57,786 nucleotides of DNA from NCBI GenBank assembly GCA_028709045.1, contig JAQVXR010000002.1:1-57786 (forward strand), in the 5' to 3' direction. The notes under the pieces are model-generated. The model had not been told where the DNA came from. It did no database searches and was given only the letters and a program-made list of their open reading frames with translations. The position numbers and the translations under genes were made by a program. Below are positions 8,080 to 16,374 of this stretch, piece by piece (position 1 is the first letter of the stretch; every line of letters begins with the position of its first letter). This DNA comes from Desulfitobacteriaceae bacterium. GTDB lineage: Bacteria > Bacillota > Dehalobacteriia > Dehalobacteriales > Dehalobacteriaceae.

Positions 8080-9420
8080 ATGAAAGCAGAAATTTCCGGT
8101 GTGGTTCCCGGTAGCATTGCGGAAGATTTAGGCTTGGTTGAAGGAGACTGCCTTTTGTCCATTAATGGCATGTCTCCCGTTGATTTAATAGATTACGGTT
8201 TTTTTATTGCTGATGAATATGTGGAATTGGAAGTGGAAAAACGGAATCAGGAAAGGCTTATTTTTGAAATTGAAAAAGACGTTGATGATGACTTGGGAAT
8301 TATATTTGAAAAGGGAACATTTGACGGTATAAAAAGATGCAAAAATAAATGCATCTTTTGTTTCGTGGATCAAATGCCATCCAAACTGAGAGAAAGCCTG
8401 TATGTGAAAGATGATGATTATCGGCTGTCTTTTCTCTATGGGAATTTTATCACGCTGACCAATATCTCAGAAAAAGATTTAGAGCGGATAAAGAAGCTGC
8501 ATATAAGCCCATTATTTATATCGGTTCATACTGTTGACGAGGGTAAAAGGTGTCAGATGCTGGGCAACCCCAAGACCGGGGATATCTTAAAAAAAATGAA
8601 GGAACTGGTTGCTGCAGGAATTGAAATGCATACCCAGATTGTGCTTTGCCCAGGAATAAATGATGGAAAAGAACTTGAAAAAACTATATTTGGCCTGGCA
8701 GAACTCTGGCCGGGGGTAAAATCTTTGGCTGTAGTTCCGGTGGGCATTACCAAGTTTCAAAAAAATAAATATTTGCGCGTCTTTCGCTCTCAGGAGGCGA
8801 GAGAGATCATTGGAAATGTTTCTCGGTTCCAGGCTTTTTTTCAAAAAGAAAATGGATCAAATTTTGTTTACCTGGCAGATGAATTCTATCTGATGGCAAG
8901 TTGTGAGATCCCGCCATATGATCATTACGAGGGGTTTCCCCAAATTGAAAATGGTGTTGGCCTAAGCCGGTTGTTATGGCATGATTTTGTTCAAGCAGCA
9001 AAAAACTTGCCTCGAGCGATAAATTGTCCGTGCAGGATAAATATGGTGACCGGCCGATCGGCAGAACCTGTATTGAAGCCGATAGTAGAGCGAATTAACC
9101 GGATTGAAAATATGACTGTTAATTTGATTCCTATTAAAAATCAATTTTTCGGCTCCACGGTAACCGTAGCCGGCTTGTTGACAGGGAGTGATATAGTCTT
9201 TGGCCTGACCCAATGGCGCCGGGAACAAAAGGAAGAAAGACCGATGATTTTTTTACCTTCGGTTATGTTAAAACACGAAGAGATAATATTTCTGGACGGT
9301 TTAACTTTAGAAGATGTGGAGAAAGCTCTGAAAGTAAGAATTACTGTGGTTGAACCTACCGGAGAGGGAATTATTAAAAAAATTTTGGAAGTCACAAGTG
9401 AAAAATTGGCAGAGGTATAG
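8080..9420 (+). CDS. DUF512 family radical-SAM protein with PDZ-like N-terminus
   Basis: From ATG 8080 the product is 446 aa. Residues 1 to about 60 form a PDZ-like module (VPGSIAEDLGL, GDCLLSINGM). Next comes a radical-SAM-type CX3CX2C motif, CKNKCIFC (C87, C91, C94), followed by FVDQMP. The C-terminal half matches DUF512. The enzymatic reaction is unknown to me. The gene sits just upstream of der, an arrangement seen in related Clostridia. The start is uncertain: GGTGAG lies close to ATG 8080, but ATG 8038 and TTG 8026 are also in frame. The chosen start places the PDZ fold at the N-terminus, as in relatives. Confidence 0.78.
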   Translation: MKAEISGVVPGSIAEDLGLVEGDCLLSINGMSPVDLIDYGFFIADEYVELEVEKRNQERLIFEIEKDVDDDLGIIFEKGTFDGIKRCKNKCIFCFVDQMPSKLRESLYVKDDDYRLSFLYGNFITLTNISEKDLERIKKLHISPLFISVHTVDEGKRCQMLGNPKTGDILKKMKELVAAGIEMHTQIVLCPGINDGKELEKTIFGLAELWPGVKSLAVVPVGITKFQKNKYLRVFRSQEAREIIGNVSRFQAFFQKENGSNFVYLADEFYLMASCEIPPYDHYEGFPQIENGVGLSRLLWHDFVQAAKNLPRAINCPCRINMVTGRSAEPVLKPIVERINRIENMTVNLIPIKNQFFGSTVTVAGLLTGSDIVFGLTQWRREQKEERPMIFLPSVMLKHEEIIFLDGLTLEDVEKALKVRITVVEPTGEGIIKKILEVTSEKLAEV

Positions 9421-9436
9421 AAAGGTTGGTGGATGA

Positions 9437-10759
9437 ATGAAGCCGATTGTGGCCATAGTTGGCCGGCCTAATGTGGGAAAATCAACCCTGTTTAATCGCT
9501 TTACCGGAGAGCGGGTTGCGATTGTCCAAGATGTACCGGGAGTAACAAGAGACCGTCTCTACCGGGATGCCGAATGGCTCGGCCGGGAGTTTACCGTCAT
9601 AGATACCGGTGGGATTGAATTTTATGGCAAGGGCGGGGTAATTGAAAACAAAGTAAAGCAGCAGGTGCAACTGGCAATTGAGGAATCAGATATAATTCTT
9701 TTTGTGGTCGATGGGAAAGCGGGTATTACCCCGGATGATGAAGGGGTAGCCCAACTTTTGCGTAGAAGCAGTAAACCGGTTGTCTTGGCTGTTAATAAAA
9801 TTGAAGATTTTCAAAACTTGTCCCCATCATATGAATTCTATAGCTTGGGACTGGGTAATCCCTTTCCTGTATCCGCGGCTCATGGAATGAATACAGGTGA
9901 TCTTCTAGACGGAATAGTATCCCACTTTCCACCGGAAGAGGAGGAAGAGTATCCTCCGGAAACGATAAAAATTGCTGTTATTGGTCGGCCCAATGTGGGC
10001 AAATCATCTCTGGTAAATAACATTTTAGGGCATGAGCGGGTGATTGTCTCCGACGTACCGGGGACAACCAGGGATGCAATTGACAGTTTTTTTACCCGTG
10101 AAGGAAAACATTATGTAATTATTGATACTGCCGGAATCAGGCGCAAATCCCGGGTGTTTGAACCGACAGAACGCTTTATGGTTATCCGTTCCCTAAGAGC
10201 TATTGACAGAAGTGATGTAGTATTAATGCTGGTGGATGCCACCGATGGTGTCACCGAACAGGATAAAAAGATTGTCGGATATGCCCATGAAGCAGGGAAA
10301 GGGATTGTCCTTGTTGTCAATAAGTGGGACTTGGTTATAAAAGATGATAAAACTATGAATCGTTTTGATCGGGAAATCAGAGAAGAATTAAAATTTATTG
10401 ATTATGCCCCGATCCTTTATGTTTCCGCCTTGACCGGTCAGCGTATGAACAGGATTTTAGAAATTGTTGATTTTGTAGGAGAGCAACATACGTTGAGAAT
10501 CCCTACAGCCAGGATTAATGAGGTAATCAACGAGGCAGTGATGATTACTCCGCCACCTTCAGATAAAGGAAAAAGATTGAAGATACTTTATAGTACTCAG
10601 GTAGGAGTCAAGCCCCCTAAGTTTATTCTTTTCGTTAATGAACCGGAGCTTTTTCATTTTTCTTACCGACGGTATATAGAAAATCAGTTTAGGCAAAATT
10701 TTGGTTTTGAAGGTACCACCATTTGGTTTATAATTAGAAAAAGAGATAAAGAGGAGTAG
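9437..10759 (+). CDS. der: Ribosome biogenesis GTPase Der (EngA)
   Basis: Der is an essential GTPase for 50S subunit assembly. Its 440 aa hold two tandem G domains. The first P-loop is GRPNVGKST (residues 9-17) with DTGG and NKIE motifs; the second is GRPNVGKSS near residue 182 with DTAG and NKWD. A KH-like C-terminal domain follows. Length and domain order are normal. ATG 9437 is used; ATG 9433 is out of frame. It starts 16 bp after the DUF512 gene and is followed by plsY after 18 bp, so the genes probably form one transcript. Confidence 0.96.
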   Translation: MKPIVAIVGRPNVGKSTLFNRFTGERVAIVQDVPGVTRDRLYRDAEWLGREFTVIDTGGIEFYGKGGVIENKVKQQVQLAIEESDIILFVVDGKAGITPDDEGVAQLLRRSSKPVVLAVNKIEDFQNLSPSYEFYSLGLGNPFPVSAAHGMNTGDLLDGIVSHFPPEEEEEYPPETIKIAVIGRPNVGKSSLVNNILGHERVIVSDVPGTTRDAIDSFFTREGKHYVIIDTAGIRRKSRVFEPTERFMVIRSLRAIDRSDVVLMLVDATDGVTEQDKKIVGYAHEAGKGIVLVVNKWDLVIKDDKTMNRFDREIREELKFIDYAPILYVSALTGQRMNRILEIVDFVGEQHTLRIPTARINEVINEAVMITPPPSDKGKRLKILYSTQVGVKPPKFILFVNEPELFHFSYRRYIENQFRQNFGFEGTTIWFIIRKRDKEE

Positions 10760-10777
10760 CGGGGGAAAGAAAATAAA

Positions 10778-11362
10778 ATGAAATATGCAATTGTGCTGTT
10801 GTTAGCATACTTTTTGGGTTCTATTCCCTGGGCATACTTAATTGCCAAGCGGACAAAAGGAATAGACATCCGGCAGGCAGGCAGTGGTAATGTGGGGTTT
10901 ACCAACGCTTTACGCACAATAGGCAAAGGGCCGGCTATTTTTGTGTTGGTGGGGGATATTGGTAAGGGCATTGCTGCCGTACTGATTGCGAAAAGCTTTG
11001 GCGGGCCGACATTGGCTGTACTTGCTGGCTTATTAGTTGTAACCGGTCACAATTTCTCTGTTTTTTTGGGTTTCCGGGGAGGAAAGGGAGCGGCAGCAGG
11101 TTTTGGCGCTCTATTAGCATTAGTTCCCGGAGTTTCATTGTTAGCTGTGTTGGTATGGGGAATCATTGTTGCAATTACTAGGTATGTGTCACTGGGCACC
11201 ATTATTGGAGCTTTGACTGTGCCTATTGCCTCTTTAATATTACATTTAGATACTGCGTATATTGTATTTGGTGTAGTTGGTTCCGCATTTGTTATTTTCA
11301 AGCACCACTCAAATATTTCGCGTCTGCTAAATGGGACTGAAAATAAAATTGGGCGAAAATAG
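10778..11362 (+). CDS. plsY: Acyl-phosphate:glycerol-3-phosphate acyltransferase
   Basis: Transfers acyl groups from acyl-phosphate to glycerol 3-phosphate at the membrane, the first acylation of phospholipid synthesis. The 194-aa protein has about five hydrophobic helices. It carries the family's loop motifs: LGSIPWAYLI near the start, GSGNVGFTNALR (about 35-46) and GGKGAAAGFG (about 105). gpsA, which supplies the glycerol 3-phosphate substrate, follows at once. plsC upstream does the second acylation. Confidence 0.95.
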   Translation: MKYAIVLLLAYFLGSIPWAYLIAKRTKGIDIRQAGSGNVGFTNALRTIGKGPAIFVLVGDIGKGIAAVLIAKSFGGPTLAVLAGLLVVTGHNFSVFLGFRGGKGAAAGFGALLALVPGVSLLAVLVWGIIVAITRYVSLGTIIGALTVPIASLILHLDTAYIVFGVVGSAFVIFKHHSNISRLLNGTENKIGRK

Positions 11363-11384
11363 CGGGATAGAGGAGGAACTGATG

Positions 11385-12413
11385 ATGACTAAACGTATTG
11401 CCGTTTTAGGAGCGGGAAGCTGGGGAACTGCTTTGGCTGTCCTCTTGGGTCAAAAGAATTACCGGGTCAACCTTTGGGCACGCAAACCGGAACTGGCCCG
11501 TGCCTGTCAAAATGAACGGACAAATAGGCACTATCTACCAGGTGTAATTATTCCACCTCTTGTTAAAGTTGATTATGATCAGGAAAGGGTGCTGGCAGGA
11601 AGTGATGTTGTGGTACTTGCCGTACCGTCCCACAGTGTTCGGGAGGTTGCACGTGAAATTAAATCTTATCTCCATAATGGTGCAATAGTAATAAACACGG
11701 CTAAGGGTTTAGAGAACAGTTCTCTTTTACGCATCTCTCAAGTTTTGCAGGAAGAACTTATGGGAGAATTATCAAAAAGAATTGCCGTTTTGTCCGGACC
11801 AAGTCATGCAGAGGAAGTAGGCAGAGGCCTTCCAACGGCTGTCGTTGTTTCTGCGCCGGATATTAAGGTAGCCAAAACGGTGCAGGATATTTTTATGGCC
11901 AGCTATTTTCGGGTTTACACAAATCCTGATTTGATTGGAGTAGAAATAGCCGGAGCCTTAAAAAATATTATTGCTTTAGGGACAGGAATTGCCGAAGGGC
12001 TGGGTTACGGGGACAATACCAAGGCTGCTCTGATTACCAGAGGGTTAGCTGAAATAACAAGATTGGGGCTGGCTGTAGGTGCAGATGCTTCTACCTTTGC
12101 AGGTCTGGCAGGGATTGGCGATCTGGTGGTCACATGTACCAGCATGCATAGCCGGAATCACCGGGCCGGTATTCAGATTGGACAGGGAGAGCCCTTAGAT
12201 CGGGTGGTTGCAAATATGGGCATGGTCGTGGAAGGCGTAAACACTACCCGGGTAGCGTATGACTTAACTAAAAAATATTTAGTAGAAATGCCAATTGCCA
12301 CAGAGACTTTTAAAGTACTGTTTGAGGGGAAAAATGCCCGGGAGGCTGTAGTCAGTTTGATGACAAGGGATAAAAGCCACGAAGGGGAAAAAGAAATGCT
12401 TAATGCAAATTAG
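11385..12413 (+). CDS. gpsA: Glycerol-3-phosphate dehydrogenase [NAD(P)+]
   Basis: Reduces dihydroxyacetone phosphate to sn-glycerol 3-phosphate for phospholipid synthesis. The 342-aa protein begins with the Rossmann GAGSWGTALA motif. It contains VLSGPSHAEEV, the catalytic Lys in EIAGALKNIIALG, and TRGLAEITRLG, all characteristic of GpsA. The start is one of two adjacent ATGs; 11385 is 8 nt from AGGAGG (11371-11376) and 11382 is 5 nt from it. The placement before spoIVA is the same as in B. subtilis. Confidence 0.95.
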   Translation: MTKRIAVLGAGSWGTALAVLLGQKNYRVNLWARKPELARACQNERTNRHYLPGVIIPPLVKVDYDQERVLAGSDVVVLAVPSHSVREVAREIKSYLHNGAIVINTAKGLENSSLLRISQVLQEELMGELSKRIAVLSGPSHAEEVGRGLPTAVVVSAPDIKVAKTVQDIFMASYFRVYTNPDLIGVEIAGALKNIIALGTGIAEGLGYGDNTKAALITRGLAEITRLGLAVGADASTFAGLAGIGDLVVTCTSMHSRNHRAGIQIGQGEPLDRVVANMGMVVEGVNTTRVAYDLTKKYLVEMPIATETFKVLFEGKNAREAVVSLMTRDKSHEGEKEMLNAN

Positions 12414-12472
12414 GTCAAATAGTTTAGCCGGTTTAAACTAGAAAATATTCATAATTAAACACCTCCAGGCAT

Positions 12473-12504
12473 AAAAAGTATGGAAATAATTCCATGCTTT
12501 TTTT
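12473..12504 (+). terminator. Rho-independent terminator after gpsA
   Basis: AAAAAGTATGGAA, a short TAA loop and TTCCATGCTTTTTTT form a 9-bp stem with one G-T pair and a long T run. It abuts the dispersed repeat that begins at 12505. Confidence 0.8.
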
Positions 12505-12658
12505 GTACTATCAGAAATTATAAGTTTAATATATTTGATAGTATAAGTGCAATTAAGGCTTTCCCTAAAGGACTGGAATTTCTACGCATTGTAAAAAGCA
12601 CAATGCTAGAATTTCTGGCGCGCCTGCGTCAAAGACTTGGCGCAAGCCAGTTTTCTTT
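12505..12658 (+). repeat. Dispersed intergenic repeat, copy A
   Basis: This stretch resembles the reverse complement of 31796-31891. Both copies begin GTACTATCAGAAA, contain a perfect 8-bp inverted repeat (TACTATCA 12506-12513, TGATAGTA 12536-12543) with exactly 22 nt between the arms, and end in GTCAAAGACTTGGCGCAAGCCA plus a T-rich tail (key part: CTTGGCGCAAG, itself palindromic). Copy A has about 50 extra bases (12571-12618) that copy B lacks. Both copies abut a hairpin terminator on the TACTATCA side. A 92-aa open frame across it is not a credible gene. With the terminator and promoter listed beside it, this accounts for most of the 400-bp gap; I see nothing in 12692-12815 beyond the spoIVA ribosome site. 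Confidence 0.75.
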
Positions 12659-12662
12659 ATTG

Positions 12663-12691
12663 GTCATAATTTCCAAAGCAAATCATATACT
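12663..12691 (+). promoter_or_regulatory. Possible sigma-E promoter of spoIVA
   Basis: GTCATAAT (12663-12670) and CATATACT (12684-12691), 13 bp apart, resemble the sigma-E pattern (about TCATATT, then CATACAAT). spoIVA is a sigma-E gene in B. subtilis, which supports the reading. It lies just after the repeat. Confidence 0.4.
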
Positions 12692-12815
12692 TAACATTGA
12701 AAGCATGTCAACAGGGACATTGGGCATTTCGCTCAGTCTAGGCGGAATGAATTCATAGTTCTAAAAGGAATTTATCTTAAAAAATTTATGTTTAGTAAAG
12801 GGAGGGAAGAGTTTA

Positions 12816-14294
12816 ATGGAAAGGTTTGATATTCTGCGTGACATTGCAGAACGAACTGGGGGTGACATTTATTTAGGGGTAGTAGGTCCTGTCCGGACAG
12901 GGAAGTCTACCTTCATCAAAAGGTTCATGGAATTACTTGTCCTTCCCAATATTGAAGAATTCCATGAACGGGAAAGAGCGCAAGATGAACTGCCCCAAAG
13001 TGGTGCCGGTCGTACCATTATGACGACCGAGCCGAAATTTATTCCTTCTGAAGCTGTGGAAGTTGCTGTGCGGGACGGTATTGAGATGAGGGTTAGGTTA
13101 GTAGATTGTGTCGGTTATGTAGTCCCCGGCGCGCTCGGGTTTGAGGAAGAGGAAGGCCCTCGAATGGTACGTACACCTTGGTTTGATGAGGAGATTCCTT
13201 TTCAGGAAGCTGCAGAAATCGGTACCAGAAAAGTGATTGCCGACCATTCAACTATAGGCATTGTTGTTGTTACAGACGGCAGTATTACCGACATTGACAG
13301 AGACAGTTATGTTGAAGCAGAAGAACGAGTGATTTTTGAACTCAAAGAATTAAACAAACCGTTTTTGGTCATTTTAAATTCTATTCATCCTTATGCTCCG
13401 GAGACATTGGCTCTAGTTGAAAACTTATCTGATAAATATAATGTGACAGTAATACCTCTTAATGCCAGTGTAATGGACAATGATGATTTGATGAAGGTTC
13501 TTCAACAATCACTTTATGAGTTTCCTGTCACTGAAGTGAATATTAATCTTCCCCGCTGGATTGAAGAACTGGACAGCAAACATTGGCTACGCAATCAATT
13601 TGAAGACAGTGTAAAAACCGCCATAACCGGTGTCCGACGGCTGCGTGATATTGACAAGGCCATAGAAGAAATGGGGAGACCGGAAATTGTAGAAAATGTT
13701 TTTCTCAGGCACATGAATCTTGGTACCGGTATTGCCGCGATTGAACTTACTGCTCAAGAAGGCTTATTCTATCGAGTGCTGGAGGAGATTGCCGGAACAG
13801 CAATTGAAGGAGAACATACCATCCTCCGCTTAATTAGCGACTACTGCTATGCTAATCGGGAGTGGAGCAAAGTGGCAAGTGCCATGGAAGACGTCAAGGC
13901 CAACGGCTACGGGGTGGTAACTCCACGACTTGATGAAATGTTCATGGAAGAACCGGAGTTGATAAAACAAGGAGGGCGTTTTGGCGTAAAACTGAAAGCC
14001 AGTGCTCCTAGTTTTCATATGATAAGAGCAAACATCTCCACCGAGATCACTCCTTTAATCGGTACAGAAAAACAATGTGAGGAATTGGTCCGGTATATTC
14101 TCGATGAATTTGAAGATGATCCGCAAAAGATTTGGAATACCAACATTTTTGGTAAGTCCCTACATGAACTGGTCCAAGAGGGGATTCAAGGGAAAATTTA
14201 CCGGATGCCGGAAAATGCACAAGTTAAGTTGCAAGAAACCCTTCAACGCATTGTAAATGATGGCGGCGGAGGTCTCATCTGCATTATTCTTTAG
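12816..14294 (+). CDS. spoIVA: Stage IV sporulation protein A (SpoIVA), spore coat morphogenetic ATPase
   Basis: SpoIVA polymerises on the outer forespore membrane using ATP and forms the base of the spore coat; it is made in the mother cell. The 492-aa length equals the usual family size. The Walker A motif GPVRTGKST (K30) is followed by a RTIMTTEPKF segment and VDCVGY. The C-terminus ends in the conserved GGGLICIIL, the region that targets the protein to the forespore. The ATG at 12816 follows GGGAGGG. It is transcribed as a separate unit between two terminators. Confidence 0.97.
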   Translation: MERFDILRDIAERTGGDIYLGVVGPVRTGKSTFIKRFMELLVLPNIEEFHERERAQDELPQSGAGRTIMTTEPKFIPSEAVEVAVRDGIEMRVRLVDCVGYVVPGALGFEEEEGPRMVRTPWFDEEIPFQEAAEIGTRKVIADHSTIGIVVVTDGSITDIDRDSYVEAEERVIFELKELNKPFLVILNSIHPYAPETLALVENLSDKYNVTVIPLNASVMDNDDLMKVLQQSLYEFPVTEVNINLPRWIEELDSKHWLRNQFEDSVKTAITGVRRLRDIDKAIEEMGRPEIVENVFLRHMNLGTGIAAIELTAQEGLFYRVLEEIAGTAIEGEHTILRLISDYCYANREWSKVASAMEDVKANGYGVVTPRLDEMFMEEPELIKQGGRFGVKLKASAPSFHMIRANISTEITPLIGTEKQCEELVRYILDEFEDDPQKIWNTNIFGKSLHELVQEGIQGKIYRMPENAQVKLQETLQRIVNDGGGGLICIIL

Positions 14295-14333
14295 TAATAA
14301 ATTGAATACGAAAATTAAAAGTTTTAGTTCGGA

Positions 14334-14362
14334 AAGGTGGCATCAGCCGCCTTATTTTTTTT
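14334..14362 (+). terminator. Rho-independent terminator after spoIVA
   Basis: AAGGTGGC (14334-14341), loop ATCA and GCCGCCTT (14346-14353) are followed by ATTTTTTTT. Confidence 0.8.
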
Positions 14363-14407
14363 CAATAATATTTATTTAAAGCAAAGACGTACCGGCAAAA
14401 AAATGTC

Positions 14408-14437
14408 TTGCATGGAGGACAATTTATTTGGTATACT
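14408..14437 (+). promoter_or_regulatory. Probable promoter of the pheB-hom-thrB-lysC operon
   Basis: TTGCAT (14408-14413) and TATACT (14432-14437) are separated by 18 bp, about 57 nt before the pheB start. Confidence 0.5.
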
Positions 14438-14493
14438 GTTCGCAATAAATGGATAAAAGTACACATGCTGTAAACATAGGAAGGGGGTAAACT

Positions 14494-14940
14494 ATGAAAA
14501 AACAGATGCAATATTTTATCGTTTCGGAGGATGTACTCCCAGAGGCTATGATTAAAACAGCAAAAGCAAAAGAAGCACTGGCAAAAGGGGAAACGGCAAC
14601 GATAAATCAGGCTGTAGAAAAAGTAGGGATCAGCCGCAGCGCTTTTTATAAATACCGGGATGGTATTTTTCCTTTTTATCAGGAAAGAAAAGAAAAAATT
14701 ATCACTGTAAATTTAATTTTGGAACATCAGTTTGGTGTTCTGTCCGGCGTCATCAATTCAATTGCCTCGGTGCAGGGTAATATTTTGACTATTAACCAAA
14801 GTCTTCCCCTGCAAGGCATGGCTAATGTAACGGTTTCTTTGGAAACAGCCAACATGCAGGTTGATATACCCGGCCTAATCTCGATGTTGCAGAATCTGAA
14901 CAGTGTGATAAAAGCGGAGCTTATTGGTCAGAGTGTCTGA
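14494..14940 (+). CDS. pheB: ACT domain-containing protein, PheB/UPF0735 family
   Basis: The 148-aa protein has an N-terminal helix-turn-helix-like part (AVEKVGISRSAFYKYRDGIFPF) and a C-terminal ACT domain (about residues 70-145: LEHQFGVLSGVINSIA, ILTINQSLPLQGMANVTVSLE). ACT domains bind amino acids. The family is known as PheB in B. subtilis, but catalysis is unproven. Its place at the head of the homoserine/threonine genes suggests a regulatory role in this pathway; this is inference. The ATG follows AGGGGG. Confidence 0.85.
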   Translation: MKKQMQYFIVSEDVLPEAMIKTAKAKEALAKGETATINQAVEKVGISRSAFYKYRDGIFPFYQERKEKIITVNLILEHQFGVLSGVINSIASVQGNILTINQSLPLQGMANVTVSLETANMQVDIPGLISMLQNLNSVIKAELIGQSV

Positions 14941-14974
14941 AATAACTGACAGCCGCTTACCGGATAGTGAGAAA

Positions 14975-15010
14975 CTGTTTAGAGGAAAATATTTCAATTA
15001 TGCTAAACAG
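14975..15010 (+). repeat. Inverted repeat just upstream of hom
   Basis: CTGTTTAG (14975-14982) and CTAAACAG (15003-15010) are a perfect 8-bp inverted repeat with a 20-nt loop. It ends 3 nt before the TAGGAGG of hom. It could modulate translation or mRNA processing between pheB and hom. There is no T run, so it is not a terminator. Confidence 0.4.
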
Positions 15011-15029
15011 CCTTAGGAGGGACTAAAAC

Positions 15030-16340
15030 ATGCAAAGAAATGTAGTGAATGTTGCCGTAATAGGGATGGGTACAGTGGGCACTGGGGTGGTTAAAGTTTT
15101 AATAAATAATCAAGAAAACATTGCTCGCAAAGTTGGTGCCAACATCAAAATCAAAAAAATTTTGGACAAAAACTCAGAAAGGGTGCTACCCAAAATTGGG
15201 GAGTTGAATCTGGATAAAGACATCCTGACAAATGATTTAAAAAATATTATTGACGATCAAGATATTCAAGTGGTGGTGGAAACCATTGGTGGAATTGAAC
15301 CGGCCAAAAGTATTATCTCACAGGTTTTGGAGGCAGGAAAAAGCGTTGTTACAGCTAACAAAGATTTGATTGCTTCCCATGGCAAAGAACTTTTTGACGT
15401 GGCGAAAAAAGAACATGTAGACTTGTTTTTTGAGGCCAGTGTAGCAGGAGGAATTCCCATTATCCAGTCATTAAAGGAGAGTCTGGCGGGGAACCGCATT
15501 AGACAAATAGTAGGAATTGTTAATGGAACTACTAATTATATTCTCACTAAAATGACAGCAGAAGGAAAAGATTTTGAAGATGTGCTCAAAGAGGCGCAAG
15601 AATTAGGTTACGCCGAGGCTGATCCTACTTCTGATGTGGGTGGCTATGATGCAGCAAGAAAAATGGCTATTCTTGCTTCGATTGCATTTAATTCGAGAAT
15701 CACCGACTCGGAAGTTTATGTGGAAGGAATAACTAATATTTCCGGCCTGGATATTGCTTACGCGAAAGAGCTAGGTTATGTTATTAAGCTGGTCGGGATC
15801 ACAAAAGAGGAAAACAATGAAGTGGAAGTGCGTGTGCACCCGGCTATGATTCCGGTAGAGCATCCTTTAAGTGCAGTAAACGATGCCTTTAATGCGGTAT
15901 TTGTGGAAGGAGATGCAGTAGGCAAAACTATGTTTTATGGCCGGGGAGCAGGCGAACTGCCTACAGCCAGTGCAGTTGTCGGTGATATTATTGCTGCCGT
16001 ACGCAATATTCAATACAATTCTCGCGGACGCCTCGGCTGCACCTGCTTAGAAAAAAAGCGGGTAAAGCCTATCGGTGAAGTGAAAGCTAAATTTTATCTT
16101 AGGATGATGGCCAAAGACCGACCCGGAGTGCTTGCCAGTATTGCTGCCGTCTTAGGAAATCAAAATGTCAGCATTGCTACAGTAGTGCAAAAACGTACTG
16201 ACGAGCAAGGCCGGGCAGAATTGGTATTCATTACCCACCTGGTAGAAGAACAGAATTTAAGAGATGCTATTTCCATTATAAAAGGTCTTTCCACTATTGA
16301 AAAAATTGAAAACATAATCAGAGTAGTAGACGATATTTAG
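15030..16340 (+). CDS. hom: Homoserine dehydrogenase
   Basis: Reduces aspartate semialdehyde to homoserine, the branch to threonine and methionine. The 436-aa protein has the NAD(P) motif GMGTVGTG (about 11-18) and the GIVNGTTNYIL segment. The substrate-site motif EADPTSDVGGYDAARK carries the catalytic acidic and Lys residues. A C-terminal ACT domain (about 350-430) provides the usual threonine feedback. The ATG follows TTAGGAGG. It works with thrB and lysC directly downstream. Confidence 0.96.
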   Translation: MQRNVVNVAVIGMGTVGTGVVKVLINNQENIARKVGANIKIKKILDKNSERVLPKIGELNLDKDILTNDLKNIIDDQDIQVVVETIGGIEPAKSIISQVLEAGKSVVTANKDLIASHGKELFDVAKKEHVDLFFEASVAGGIPIIQSLKESLAGNRIRQIVGIVNGTTNYILTKMTAEGKDFEDVLKEAQELGYAEADPTSDVGGYDAARKMAILASIAFNSRITDSEVYVEGITNISGLDIAYAKELGYVIKLVGITKEENNEVEVRVHPAMIPVEHPLSAVNDAFNAVFVEGDAVGKTMFYGRGAGELPTASAVVGDIIAAVRNIQYNSRGRLGCTCLEKKRVKPIGEVKAKFYLRMMAKDRPGVLASIAAVLGNQNVSIATVVQKRTDEQGRAELVFITHLVEEQNLRDAISIIKGLSTIEKIENIIRVVDDI

Positions 16341-16374
16341 TGGTAAAATCAATCAAGAGAAAGCGAGAGACAAA

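Noticed and set aside
12480-12758. A 92-codon open frame between gpsA and spoIVA
   Set aside because: It spans a terminator hairpin and the dispersed repeat, has no ribosome site, and the product has no recognisable features.
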